DNA of 64,000 nt, taken from the NCBI GenBank assembly GCA_030446715.1, contig JAUJMU010000017.1, positions 1-64,000 of the forward strand, written 5' to 3'. The notes below the pieces were generated by a model that made no database searches, had not been told where the DNA came from, and worked only from the letters and a program-made list of their open reading frames with translations. Both the position numbers and the translations under genes were made by a program. This document shows, piece by piece, positions 53,790 through 63,806 of the stretch (its first letter is position 1; each line of letters opens with the position of its first letter). The DNA comes from Cytophagales bacterium (GTDB lineage Bacteria > Bacteroidota > Bacteroidia > Cytophagales > 172606-1).

Positions 53790-56393
53790 ATGCCTGATCA
53801 GAAGTATTCTTCCCGCCCGCCCCGCTGGGCCGTAAAGTTGCTGGAACGAACCTGTCCGCCCCGGGACCGGGAGGAGGTGCAGGGCGACTTGCTGGAACTG
53901 TACGGCTACTGGGCCGAACTGTACGGGGAAGGAGTGGCCCGCCGCAAATATGTGCTCAACGTGCTGGGGCTGCTGCCATCTTTTGCCCGTAAAAACCGCT
54001 ACTCCCTTTCCCCCAAACCCCTCCACACCGATATGCTGCGAAACTACTTTACCGTTGCGGTCCGGAACCTGCTGCGCCGGAAAACCTATACGGCCATCAA
54101 CGTGGGCGGCCTCGCCCTGGGAATGACCACTACCGTGCTGCTGCTGCTCTGGGTGCAGGACGAACTGAGCTTTGACCGGTTTCACCGCAACGGGGAGCAC
54201 ATTTACCTCGTGGTGAGAGAGATTGACGTCAGCGGCAATCAGGTTACTTACGGCTACGCACCGGGGCCGGTGGCCGTGGCTGCAAGGCAGCAGGTGCCCG
54301 GCGTGGTGCAGGCAGTGCGCACCATTGAAAACACCGAAGTGGGCGTATTGGCGTACGGTGACAAGACATTTACCGGGGAGCAGTGCGGCTACGTAGACCC
54401 GGCATTTTTTACGCTGTTTAATTTTCCCGTTGTGAAGGGAAACGACAAGAACCCGTTTCCCACCAGGCAGTCCATCGTCATTACGCAGTCGGTAGCTGCC
54501 AGGTATTTCGGTGCGGCCGAGCCGCTTGGTAAAAACGTACTCGTGAACGGGAAGGACTACTATACCGTGACCGGCGTGATCAACGACATTCCGGCCAACT
54601 CGGATCTGCGGTTCGACGTGTTTTTTCCCTTCGAGATCCTGCACAAAACCCGCTGGAAGAGCCCTGACGAAGACTGGGGGAATTCCGGCTTCAAGACCTA
54701 CCTGCGGTTGCAGCCCGGCACCTCCCCGCAGGCGGTGGGCCAGCGGCTGACGGCCATCAACCGGGCTAACCTGCCCGACGCGGTCATGGCCTCAAAAATT
54801 ACCACCAAACTCCAGCCCCTGCACCAGGTGCACCTGTACCATCCCGACGGGACCGAAGCCGGCATGCAAATGGTGCGCATTTTCGGCATTGTAGCCGTAG
54901 TGGTGCTGCTTATCGCCTGCGTAAACTACGTGAATCTTTCCACGGCCCAGGCCACGCAACGGGCGCGGGAGGTGGGTATCCGCAAGGTGGTGGGGGCAGG
55001 GCGCGGGCAGGTGTTCGGTCAGTTCATCGGCGAGTCGGCCCTGGTGTTCACCCTGGCGTTTTTGCTGGCGTGCCTGCTCATCCGGCTGCTGCTGCCCATG
55101 TACAACGAGTTGTCAGGCAAGCAGCTCACGCTAAGCGTAGAGAATACGCAGTTGTTCGTCAGCCTGGGAGTGACCCTGCTGGTCACCTTGCTGGTAGCCG
55201 GCGTCTACCCGGCGCTTCTCCTCTCGTCCTTCCAGCCCCTGCACGTGCTGAAGGGGAAACTGGTGGCGGGCAGGGGCGGAAGTTCATTCCGCAAGCTATT
55301 GGTTACCGGCCAGTTTACCGCTTCGGTGGTGCTGATTGTGAGTACCCTCATCATCGGCCGGCAACTGGAGTACATGCGGGAAAAGGAACTGGGGTATCAG
55401 AAAGAGAACGTGTTCACCTTCTGGATGCGGGGCGACATGGGCAAACACTACGAGAGCATCCGGTCCGAATTGCAGGCGCAGCCGGGAATTACCGGCGTGA
55501 CGGCCTCTAACAGCAACATGCTCGACTTGCGCAACGACACGGGCGACACCGATTGGGACGGCAAAGACCCGGAGCGGATGTTTTCGGTGTATACGGCCAA
55601 CGTGGAGTCCGATTTTCTGCCGTTTTTCAACCTGCAACTGTTGTCGGGCCAAGGTTTCAAGGGTGCTCAGGGAGATTCTGCGCAGTTTATCCTCAACGAA
55701 ACAGCAGTGCGCCGGGCGGGCATTACCAATCCGGTCGGCAAGCGTTTCAAGCTCTGGCGCACTGAAGGCATCATCATCGGCGTGGTGCGCGATTTTCACT
55801 TCAAATCTATGCACCAGGCCATTGAGCCCATGGTGTTTTACCGGCATAAAGGTTGGCGGGGAAAACTGTACATCAAGACCACCGGCCGGGATGCGGCCCG
55901 GGCCATTGCCGCCACCGAAAAGCTCTGGAAGCGGTACAGCCCGGCTCACCCGTTCCAGTACAGCTTCCTGGACGACGAATACGACAAGTACTACAAGGCC
56001 GAGCAGCGCACGGGGGTACTGTTCCGGTACTTCGCGGGGATAGCCATTTTCATCTCCTGCCTGGGGCTTTACGGGCTGGCCACTTACACGGCCCAGAAGC
56101 GCACCCGGGAAATCAGTATCCGCAAAATATTGGGAGCCAGCGTTTCGGTCATTGTGGTGCTGCTTTCCCGGGAGTTCATCAAGCCCGTAGTCATTGCCCT
56201 GGCAGTAGCCGTGCCGCTTGCCTGGTATGCCGCCGGGGAGTGGCTGAGCAATTTTGCGTACAGCATTGACATGGAATGGTGGGTGTTTGGATTGGCGGGT
56301 GCACTATCACTCATGGTTGTGCTGTTTTCGGTGAGCTTCCAGTCCATCAAAGCCGCGCTGGCCAACCCGGCAGACTCGCTGCGGTCGGCGTAA
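53790..56393 (+). CDS. FtsX/MacB-type orphan permease with N-terminal prefix domain, first copy
   Basis: The protein is 867 residues. The N-terminal prefix (PRWAVKLLERTCPPRDREEVQGDLLELYGYWAELYG, about 10-70) is the permease prefix found with PadR-linked permeases. A membrane helix follows in MLRNYFTVAVRNLLRRKTYTAINVGGLALGMTTTVLLLLWVQDELSFDRF. Two PCD/FtsX halves come next, with RAREVGIRKVVGAGRGQVFGQFIGES and KRTREISIRKILGASVSVIVVLLSREF. No ATPase is adjacent. It probably forms a macrolide-efflux-like or signalling permease. Confidence 0.9.
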   Translation: MPDQKYSSRPPRWAVKLLERTCPPRDREEVQGDLLELYGYWAELYGEGVARRKYVLNVLGLLPSFARKNRYSLSPKPLHTDMLRNYFTVAVRNLLRRKTYTAINVGGLALGMTTTVLLLLWVQDELSFDRFHRNGEHIYLVVREIDVSGNQVTYGYAPGPVAVAARQQVPGVVQAVRTIENTEVGVLAYGDKTFTGEQCGYVDPAFFTLFNFPVVKGNDKNPFPTRQSIVITQSVAARYFGAAEPLGKNVLVNGKDYYTVTGVINDIPANSDLRFDVFFPFEILHKTRWKSPDEDWGNSGFKTYLRLQPGTSPQAVGQRLTAINRANLPDAVMASKITTKLQPLHQVHLYHPDGTEAGMQMVRIFGIVAVVVLLIACVNYVNLSTAQATQRAREVGIRKVVGAGRGQVFGQFIGESALVFTLAFLLACLLIRLLLPMYNELSGKQLTLSVENTQLFVSLGVTLLVTLLVAGVYPALLLSSFQPLHVLKGKLVAGRGGSSFRKLLVTGQFTASVVLIVSTLIIGRQLEYMREKELGYQKENVFTFWMRGDMGKHYESIRSELQAQPGITGVTASNSNMLDLRNDTGDTDWDGKDPERMFSVYTANVESDFLPFFNLQLLSGQGFKGAQGDSAQFILNETAVRRAGITNPVGKRFKLWRTEGIIIGVVRDFHFKSMHQAIEPMVFYRHKGWRGKLYIKTTGRDAARAIAATEKLWKRYSPAHPFQYSFLDDEYDKYYKAEQRTGVLFRYFAGIAIFISCLGLYGLATYTAQKRTREISIRKILGASVSVIVVLLSREFIKPVVIALAVAVPLAWYAAGEWLSNFAYSIDMEWWVFGLAGALSLMVVLFSVSFQSIKAALANPADSLRSA

Positions 56394-56482
56394 GCCCCTG
56401 ATGGCTTACGCCCGGGTACTCAATGCAACTGAAATAAGCCGGCTTATTTGTTTTACATTTATGAAGTAAATAAATTAGCCGC

Positions 56483-56821
56483 ATGAAAGGAACCTACCTG
56501 GGGGAGTTTGAGGAAATCGTGCTGCTGGCGGTTTGCGTGCTGCACGAAGATGCCTACGGCGTTTCCATCACCGACGAAATCAACATCCGGACCGGCCGGC
56601 CGGCTCACCTCAGTGCGGTGCATACGGCCCTGTACCGGCTGGAGGAGAAGGGGCTTGTCTCGTCGGAACTTGGCGGTGCCACGCAGGCGCGGGGCGGCCG
56701 GCGCAAGCGGCTGTTCCGGGTGACGGCCGCCGGCAAAACGGCCCTCCGCGAAGCCCGCGAACTGCGCAACCAGTTTTGGAACCGCATTCCGGCAGTAGTA
56801 TGGGAAGGAGGGGCAATATAA
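56483..56821 (+). CDS. PadR-family transcriptional regulator, second copy
   Basis: This 112-residue PadR protein starts MKGTYLGEFEEIVLLAVCVLHEDAYGVSITDEINIRTGRPAHLSAVHTALYRLEEKGLVSSELGG. It is clearly paralogous to the first copy. An ATTTAT/ATAAAT inverted repeat around 56457-56475 just upstream might be its operator. Confidence 0.93.
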   Translation: MKGTYLGEFEEIVLLAVCVLHEDAYGVSITDEINIRTGRPAHLSAVHTALYRLEEKGLVSSELGGATQARGGRRKRLFRVTAAGKTALREARELRNQFWNRIPAVVWEGGAI

Positions 56822-56885
56822 TGCCACGCGGTATTACAACGGCTCTCAAGCTTGTGATGACCAGAGAACTAAAATGCTTTAAAAT

Positions 56886-59579
56886 ATGGAGCAGCCAGAA
56901 AAAACACCTCATGACCGCCCCCCGCGCCTTGCCGATGCCCTGCTCGAGCTCCTCTTCAACACCTACGAAGTGGAAGAGATACAGGGCGACCTCGCTGAGC
57001 TTTTCGGGCGGAGAACAGAAGACTACGGCCTGAAGCAGGCACGGCGGCTGTACTGGCTGGACGTGCTCCGGTTCCTGAATCCATTCGCCCGGAAAAGAAG
57101 AATTATTCAGCCTTACCCAACCCCTCCCCCCCTGGCTATGCTGCACAATTATCTCCTTACCGCCTCCCGGGAGGCCAGGAGGAACAAACTTTTTACGGGT
57201 ATCAACCTGACCGGGCTGGGCACCGGCCTTGCCGCCTTTTTAGTGATTGTGCAGTTTGTGCTGTTCGAGAAAAGCTACGATACTTTTCACCAGAATGCAG
57301 AGGACATTTACCGGGTGCCGTTCAGCTGGGAGCCGCTGTCAGGGGGCAACCCCGATGAACTGTACGCCTCCAATGTACCCGCTTTCGGACCTGCCCTGGC
57401 CAGTGACTTTCCGGAGGTGGCAGCGTACACCCGGGTATTTCACATCCAAACGCTAGTGCCCTATTGCGTGCTTACCTACGTAAATAAGTCAGGCAACAAG
57501 GTTTCTTTCAACGAATCGCGGGGCTACTACGTTGAACCTGCTTTTCTCTCCATGTTCTCCTTCCCGCTGACCGAGGGTGATAAAGCTACTGCCCTCCGGG
57601 AGCCAAAGACTATAGTGCTTACCAGATCCGCCGCCACCCGGTACTTTGGCAGCGAAAATCCGGTTGGCAAAACCGTTGATATTCAGAATGAAGGTCCGAG
57701 TGGTGCGTACACGGTTACGGGTATCATGGAAGATGTGCTGCGCAACTCCCACCTCCAGTTTGATTTCCTGCTCTCCTACGCGTCGCTGGGCACGGGCAGC
57801 GTTCAGAAAAGCTGGGTCTGGAGCCAGTTTTATACGTACGTCCAGCTCCGGCCGGGCACCAATCCAAAGGCACTGGAAGCAAAGTTGCCCGCCTTTCTGA
57901 AAAAGTATAACGGGGAGAAATGCGAATACGAAGTATTTTTACAGCCCCTGAAAGCCATTCACCTGACGTCCCATCTCCGTTACGAAACCTCCGTGAACGG
58001 GTCGGAGCGGACGGTCAATTTTCTCCTGATCATGGCCGGGCTGATTCTGGTCATTGCGTGGGTCAATTACGTAAATCTTTCGTCGGCCCGTGCACTGGAA
58101 AGAGCCCGCGAAACCGGCGTCCGGAAGGCAATCGGGGCGGGACGTCCGGCGCTATTCGCGCAGTTTCTGGTGCAGGCGTTTCTGACCAACGGAATGGCGC
58201 TGCTGCTGGCAATGGTGCTGATCGTACTAGCCATTCCGCTTTACGTCAGCCGCGTTACGGGTGGCGTGGTTGATTTTTCCCTGTTCACCCGGGCCTCTTT
58301 CTGGCTGCCGGCCCTCGGCGCGTGGATAGCTGGTTCGCTGCTGTCGGGCATTTACCCGGCCATACTGCTGTCGTCCTACAAGCCGGTAGAGGCGCTGAAG
58401 GGCAAAATCAGGCATACGGCCGGGGGGCTGTACACCAGAAAGCTGCTGGCCACTACGCAGTTTGCGGCATCCGTTGCGCTGGCTATTTTCACGGGGGTAG
58501 TGCTGTCTCAGTTTTACTTTATGCGCCACCAGGACCTGGGCATCCGGCTGGAACAGACGCTGGTGCTGAGAACGCCGGGCGCCGCCGGACCGGGATCAGG
58601 CGGCAACCTGGACCATTTCCGGCAGGAGGTTACCAAACCGGCGGCCGTTCAGGGAGTTGCTTTCTCAACGGCGATCCCCGGCCGGGAAATTACCACCACG
58701 CGCGGCATGAGGCGGCGGAACAGTGAACAAAAAGGCAATACCAACGTTTTTCTGGTGGGGGTAGATGAAAAATACATCCCCTACTTCGGGCTCCAGTTGC
58801 TGGCGGGCAGAGGCTTTTCGGAAAATTCTGCCGCCACCGACAAAGGGCGTTCCGTAGTGTTGAATGAGCAGGCGCTGCAGATGGTGGGGCTGGAAAGTCC
58901 GGAAGCCGCCATCGGCGAAAAGGTACTGCTCAACGGCCGGCCGCCGGAGCTCACCATCACCGGGGTGATCAAAGATTACCACAACAAGTCGCTGGAGCAC
59001 CCGATTGAACCCATTGTCCTGTATCCCGATTCCTTGGGAGAAGGCTACCTTTCGGTGCGGATACAGGTAAAGGATAATCTGCCGGCTACCCTCTCCGCAG
59101 TGGAAAAAGCCTACGCGAAAGCCTTTCCCGGCCAGCCCCTCGATTACTTTTTCCTTGATGATTTCTTCAATCAGCAGTACCAGCAGGAGGCCCGTAACGT
59201 GGAAGTGTTCACCTTATTTGCGGTTCTGGCCATTCTCATTGCCTGCCTCGGCCTCATCGGCCTGACCACGTACGCCATTGCCGGCCGCACAAAGGAAATC
59301 GGGGTGCGGAAAGTACACGGAGCCGATACATTTGCCGTTGCGCGGCTCCTGCTGAAAGACCTGATGCTGACCGTGCTGCTGGCCAACCTGATGGCGTGGC
59401 CTCTTTCGTGGTGGGTGGTCCGTTTCTGGCTGGAGCATTACGCTTTCCGCCTGCCGCTGAGTCCGGTGTACTTTCTGGTGCCGGGTGCCGCCGTATCGGT
59501 CATTGCCCTGCTTTCGGTGCTTTACCAGACACTGAAAGCCGCCCGGACCAGACCGGCTGCGTTTTTGAAGGAGGTTTGA
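56886..59579 (+). CDS. FtsX/MacB-type orphan permease with N-terminal prefix domain, second copy
   Basis: The protein is 897 residues with the prefix PPRLADALLELLFNTYEVEEIQGDLAELFGRRTEDYGLKQARRLYWLDVLRFLNPFARK. A first helix follows in MLHNYLLTASREARRNKLFTGINLTGLGTGLAAFLVIVQFVLFEKSYDTFHQ. FtsX halves carry RARETGVRKAIGAGRPALFAQFLVQAFLTNG and RTKEIGVRKVHGADTFAVARLLLKDLMLTVLLANLMAWPLSWW. It lies 64 bases after its PadR. No ATPase gene is in the window. Confidence 0.9.
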   Translation: MEQPEKTPHDRPPRLADALLELLFNTYEVEEIQGDLAELFGRRTEDYGLKQARRLYWLDVLRFLNPFARKRRIIQPYPTPPPLAMLHNYLLTASREARRNKLFTGINLTGLGTGLAAFLVIVQFVLFEKSYDTFHQNAEDIYRVPFSWEPLSGGNPDELYASNVPAFGPALASDFPEVAAYTRVFHIQTLVPYCVLTYVNKSGNKVSFNESRGYYVEPAFLSMFSFPLTEGDKATALREPKTIVLTRSAATRYFGSENPVGKTVDIQNEGPSGAYTVTGIMEDVLRNSHLQFDFLLSYASLGTGSVQKSWVWSQFYTYVQLRPGTNPKALEAKLPAFLKKYNGEKCEYEVFLQPLKAIHLTSHLRYETSVNGSERTVNFLLIMAGLILVIAWVNYVNLSSARALERARETGVRKAIGAGRPALFAQFLVQAFLTNGMALLLAMVLIVLAIPLYVSRVTGGVVDFSLFTRASFWLPALGAWIAGSLLSGIYPAILLSSYKPVEALKGKIRHTAGGLYTRKLLATTQFAASVALAIFTGVVLSQFYFMRHQDLGIRLEQTLVLRTPGAAGPGSGGNLDHFRQEVTKPAAVQGVAFSTAIPGREITTTRGMRRRNSEQKGNTNVFLVGVDEKYIPYFGLQLLAGRGFSENSAATDKGRSVVLNEQALQMVGLESPEAAIGEKVLLNGRPPELTITGVIKDYHNKSLEHPIEPIVLYPDSLGEGYLSVRIQVKDNLPATLSAVEKAYAKAFPGQPLDYFFLDDFFNQQYQQEARNVEVFTLFAVLAILIACLGLIGLTTYAIAGRTKEIGVRKVHGADTFAVARLLLKDLMLTVLLANLMAWPLSWWVVRFWLEHYAFRLPLSPVYFLVPGAAVSVIALLSVLYQTLKAARTRPAAFLKEV

Positions 59580-60011
59580 GAGGAAGGTTTGGCGGAAATG
59601 CAAGGGAGTGGGACTTACGCAAAAAACCTTTGAAGCCGTTTGTGAGACACAAACGATGGTGTCTGTACCGTTATCAGTGTCTGGATGTCAGGCGAGAGCA
59701 AAAGAAACAAAAAGCAGTAACTTCTCCTGAAATCACAGGATTGCGCTGGCGCTATTGAATAGGAATGACAACAGGGCAATAGCGGCTTAAACACTTTACT
59801 TATCTTGTCACTGCTTCAGCGATAAGCTCATCAACTTAATGGTACTTAAAAGTCCTTCCCCAAATCTGGGCTGGAATGTATACGGCCTTTGTTCACTGCA
59901 GAGGCATTTGTTGAATTGACTGGTGATCTCCTTTGAGAATCCCGAATAGAAAAAATCTTATTCATCCATACATTCCCTGAAGCTATTTCATCGCTATAAT
60001 CTTCAAACAGT
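59580..60011. other. Long 5' non-coding stretch of an IS110-family element
   Basis: There is no ORF. IS110-group elements carry a structured non-coding end (bridge RNA) upstream of the transposase; this 430-base block is in the right place. The left end is not defined. I did not fold it. Confidence 0.4.
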
Positions 60012-61425
60012 ATGAGAAAGCAAGCCCCCGCCCTTCCAGTCGTTAATCCTCATGCCGCCGGCATTGATGTGGGCTCCCGCAGCCATGTGGTAGCGGTAGA
60101 TCAAAACAAGGAAAATGTCCGGTCCTTTGGCGTGTACACCCAGGATCATGAGCAGCTTATTGTGCATCTGCGTGAGTATGGGATTACTTCCGTGGCTATG
60201 GAAAGCACCGGTAGCTATGGAGCGAAAATGCTCCATTCGGCAAACGCTCTTCAATGCCTTGCAAGAAGCTGGATTTGAAATGCTATTGGCCGGCGGTAGC
60301 CAGACCAGGAATGTGCAAGGACGTAAAACCGATGTCATTGATTGTATGTGGATTCAAAAACTCCATGATAGACCGATGATGCGCAGCATCAGGTCTACTG
60401 GGCTTATTGTCAGGTAGTTTTCTGCTGAGCGATACCCTGCAGGAGTTTCGTACCTACTACTATCATCGCCAACACTTGATTGAACAGCTGGCTACCTATA
60501 CGCATAAGATGCAGAAGTCGCTTCGGCTAATGAACATCAGGCTCGATGCAGCCATCCGTGACATTACCGGCAAATCCGGGCTTGCCATTATAGACGCAAT
60601 TCTAGCGGGAAACCGGGATCCGCATTACTTAGCCTCTTTGGTGGACGTACGAATGAAAAAATCAAAGAGGAAATCGCCCAATCCCTGCACGGCTGGTGGA
60701 GGCAGGAGTTGTTATTTGAATTGCAGGCAGCCCTGGATTTTTACAAGCTCTGCCAGAAAGCCCTGTTGGAGTGTGATAAGGTGATTGAACAGGCTTTACT
60801 AAGAGGTGCTCCAGAAGAGCCCGTTGCCGAACCAGCCCAGAAGCAAGAAAAGAAAATAAGAAAAAGAGCAGCAAGCATACCCCTGCTTTTAACGTTTCCG
60901 ATTTTGCCTGGCAGTACTTCCAAACCGATCTTTTTGCCATAGCAGGCATCAGTCACAGTACCGTTCTTTGCCTGTTGACTACCCTGGGAAAGGATATCCA
61001 TAAGTTCGCATCCGCTAAAAGTTTTGCCAGCTGGCTGCGGTTGGTTCCCAACAATAAAATCAGTGGCGGGCGCATCATCAGTCATCGCACTCCCTCGGGT
61101 AAATCCTATATAGCTACTGCCTTAAGGCAGGCAGCTAACTCGATTGGCAATCAAAAGAATCATGAGCGTACTCCTTTCTTTTAAAAGAATTGCCTGTAAA
61201 AAGGGCAGAGTGGCCGCCATAACTGCCACTGCCCGAAAGCTGGCCGTCATTATCTGGAATATGATTACGAAAGCCGAGCCCTATAAGAAAAGTCAGATTA
61301 AAGAAAATAACCAAAAAACCAGGGAAGCCGGATTACGGCAAGTGCAAAGACGCATGGAGGCCTTGAACTTAAATCAGGATGAATTAACCAGATTGTTTTC
61401 AAAAGCTTCGTTGTCAATTACTTAG
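60012..61425 (+). pseudogene. IS110-family transposase, decayed
   Basis: The frames rebuild a DEDD transposase. The N-terminus is VVNPHAAGIDVGSRSHVVAVDQNKENVRSFGVYTQDHEQL with GITSVAMESTGSYG. The middle is LFNALQEAGFEMLLAGGSQTRNVQGRKTDVIDCMWIQKLHD and FRTYYYHRQHLIEQLATYTHKMQKSLRLMNIRLDAAIRDITGKSGLAIIDAILAGNRDP. The C-terminal Transposase_20 part reads AGISHSTVLCLLTTLGKDIHKFASAKSFASWLRLVPNNKISGGRIISHRTPSGKSYIATALRQAANSIGN. At least four frame changes are present. Confidence 0.8.
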
Positions 61426-61429
61426 CTGC

Positions 61430-62025
61430 TTGTTGTATAGAAAAACGGATACTTCACTGGCCGACGGCTACGACAAGATACTCAAGGAGAACATAACCTC
61501 TTTGCTGCTTCCGCTGACAGAGAAATATCTCAACATCAAAATCATTGATAGCCGCGAACTGAAGGACAAACTGCAAACCACCATTGAGAAGGAACCCGAT
61601 TTCATCCGGATTGTGAGAACAGATACGGATGAAGAGTTCATCCTGCACCTGGAGTTTCAGACCCAGGATGAGGAAGGGATGATCTACCGCATGCAGGAAT
61701 ACTACGGCTTGCTGCGCCGCAAACATCAGTTAGTACGTTTAGTACGTTGCGCAAGTACATCAGGCAATTAGCTGTACTTGCCAGATTACGAAACTTAACC
61801 AAAGAAACACAAAAACAGATACAGGATATGGGACTTACCTACAATATTACTGAAGATTACCTCTATCAGGAAGGTTTGGCTAAAGGGGAGCAAAAAGGCC
61901 GGGAAGAAAAAAGGGTGCTGATTATGGAAATGCTGTTAGACAGAACACTAACAATTGAAAAAATTGCTGCATTAGCAAAAGTGTCAGCAGAATACGTCAG
62001 ACAAATAGAAGAATTGAAAAAGTAA
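61430..62025 (+). pseudogene. Rpn/PD-(D/E)XK nuclease-family gene with internal deletion
   Basis: The first frame ADGYDKILKENITSLLLPLTEKYLNIKIIDSRELKDKLQTTIEKEPDFIRIVRTDTDEEFILHLEFQTQDEEGMIYRMQEYYGLLRRKHQL is the N-terminal part. The C-terminal frame RKYIRQLAVLARLRNLTKETQKQIQDM continues through YLYQEGLAKGEQKGREEKR. About 70 or more residues that normally lie between are missing, and the sequence ttagtacg is repeated at the junction. The N-terminus is unclear because the IS110 element ends directly upstream. Confidence 0.7.
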
Positions 62026-62219
62026 AAAGCCCTCGCCTGACACCGTCCACGCCGGCTACCGGGCCGCGAACCAGTATAGCTGATGCGAGAGGCCACGGCG
62101 TCGGCTGCTCATGTTCCGGCAACTTTTGCGTATGTCCTGATACACCATTGTAGTTGCCCATTACTTTTTGAAAGCATCATCGTTGCAGGATTTACTTTAA
62201 ACTTTCCGGGTCAACCTTT
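62026..62219. other. Intergenic spacer
   Basis: No gene is seen. It holds the upstream region of the DUF1343 gene. Confidence 0.5.
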
Positions 62220-63401
62220 ATGATAAAGCCTGTCCTTGTATCTGCCTTCCTCCTGCCGGTGGTCCTGAGCCTTTCCCTGCCCGCCCTGGCGCACAGTGAC
62301 ATTCAGGTCGGGGCCGCCCGGATGGGAGAATACCTGCCGGCTCTCCGCAACCGGAAAGTGGGTATGGTGGTAAACCAGACCTCCCTGGTAAACGGCGTGC
62401 ATCTGGTGGATACACTGTTGCGCAGCGGCATTTCCATCAAAGGCATTTTTGCGCCGGAGCACGGCTACCGCGGCGATGTGGAGCGGGGCAAGAAAATAAC
62501 CACTGTCAAGGACGACGCCACCGGTATTCCGGTTTACTCCATTTACGGTTCCCGCAAGAAACCTTCAAAAGAAGACCTGCGCGGCGTAGAGGTGATGATT
62601 TTCGACATTCAGGACGTGGGCGTACGCTTTTTCACCTACATCTCGACCCTTCACTATGTGATGGAGGCCTGCGCCGAGAACGATATTCCCCTCCTGGTGC
62701 TCGACCGGCCCAATCCCATCGGCTACTACGTGGATGGTCCGGTGCTCGACACCACCTTCCGGTCTTTTATCGGCATGCACCCGATTCCAGTGGTGCACGG
62801 CATGACCGTCGGTGAATACGCCCGGATGATCAACGGGGAGAAGTGGCTGGCCAACGGGGTGCAGTGTACGCTTTCAGTCGTTCAAGCCGCCGGGTACAGC
62901 CATTCAGCAAAGTATCAGGTGCCGGTGCCACCCTCGCCGAACCTGCCGGACATGAAGTCGGTTTATCTGTATCCTTCCATCTGCCTGTTTGAAGGGACCA
63001 ATGTCAGCGAAGGGCGGGGCACGTTGAAGCCATTCCAGCAATTTGGCACACCCTTTTTCAAGGGTGGAAACGCTAAATTCGTTCCTAAATCCATACCCGC
63101 CATGAGCCAGAAGCCGGAGTACGAAGGGCAGGTTTGCCGGGGCTACGACCTGTCGGATACACCTGTGGAGGCACTACAGGCCATCCGTCAGTTGGAACTC
63201 AGGTATTTGCTGGAATTCTACCGCAAGGCTCCGGACAAGAGCCGCTACTTCGGAAAAACGTTCGACTTGCTGGCTGGTACGGATTTGCTCCGCAAACAGA
63301 TCATCGCCGGCAAGACGGAGAGCCAGATCCGCACCAGCTGGCAGCCGGGACTGGGGAAGTTCCGGAAGGTAAGGGCGAAATACTTGCTGTATGGTGAGTA
63401 G
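62220..63401 (+). CDS. namZ: NamZ-like exo-beta-N-acetylmuramidase (DUF1343)
   Basis: This 393-residue protein has a signal peptide (MIKPVLVSAFLLPVVLSLSLPALA) and a Rossmann-like DUF1343 core. Key blocks are GMVVNQTSLVNGVHLVDTLL, IFAPEHGYRGDVERGKKITTV, MIFDIQDVGVRFFTYISTLHYVMEAC, LDRPNPIGYYVDGPVLD and GTPFFKGGNAKFVPKSI. The family releases N-acetylmuramic acid from the ends of peptidoglycan fragments. The symbol is by family only. Export fits a periplasmic recycling role. Confidence 0.85.
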   Translation: MIKPVLVSAFLLPVVLSLSLPALAHSDIQVGAARMGEYLPALRNRKVGMVVNQTSLVNGVHLVDTLLRSGISIKGIFAPEHGYRGDVERGKKITTVKDDATGIPVYSIYGSRKKPSKEDLRGVEVMIFDIQDVGVRFFTYISTLHYVMEACAENDIPLLVLDRPNPIGYYVDGPVLDTTFRSFIGMHPIPVVHGMTVGEYARMINGEKWLANGVQCTLSVVQAAGYSHSAKYQVPVPPSPNLPDMKSVYLYPSICLFEGTNVSEGRGTLKPFQQFGTPFFKGGNAKFVPKSIPAMSQKPEYEGQVCRGYDLSDTPVEALQAIRQLELRYLLEFYRKAPDKSRYFGKTFDLLAGTDLLRKQIIAGKTESQIRTSWQPGLGKFRKVRAKYLLYGE

Positions 63402-63457
63402 ATGCGCAAAGAGGGATTTCCTTTTGTCACCTGTAATGCGGGGAAGAAACCAGCACC

Positions 63458-63645
63458 TTATAAGCTCCTGGACTTTTTCAAAAAGATCCTGCCCGCTTTC
63501 AGTTGGAATCCCTCCTGCCCTTCCAGAGTAGCCCCTATCTCATCTGCATTTACAAAATAATAGTCGTTCTCTTTTAGAAATCTTTCGCAAAAGTGGTTTT
63601 GCCTGAACCATTGGCACCTGCCACTATGATTACTTCTTTCACTGA
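63458..63645 (-). pseudogene. Zeta-toxin-like P-loop fragment
   Basis: One frame has VKEVIIVAGANGSGKTTFAKDF, the P-loop, and the next frame has ERFLKENDYYFVNADEIGATLEGQEGFQLKAGRIFLKK. A one-base shift would join them. The rest of the kinase domain is missing. Zeta toxins phosphorylate UDP-GlcNAc; whether this one does is unknown. It is too short to act. Confidence 0.65.
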
Positions 63646-63698
63646 AAGGTGGTTGACACGTTTGTGTTACATCCGGCCGGATCAAACAACGCCCCGCT

Positions 63699-63806
63699 TA
63701 AGTAGTTGTTGGTTGTCAGTTGCTCGTTATTTAACAAATAACCGTCTTATAATCAAATCATTACGAAAAGACAAATGCCCTATACTTTTGCACGGATCCT
63801 CAAAGC
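63699..63806. repeat. 108-bp direct repeat, copy 2
   Basis: Aligns with 41202-41309 (for example agtagttgttggtt, ttgcacggatcctcaaa). Its right end covers the stop codon of the methyltransferase gene. Confidence 0.75.
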
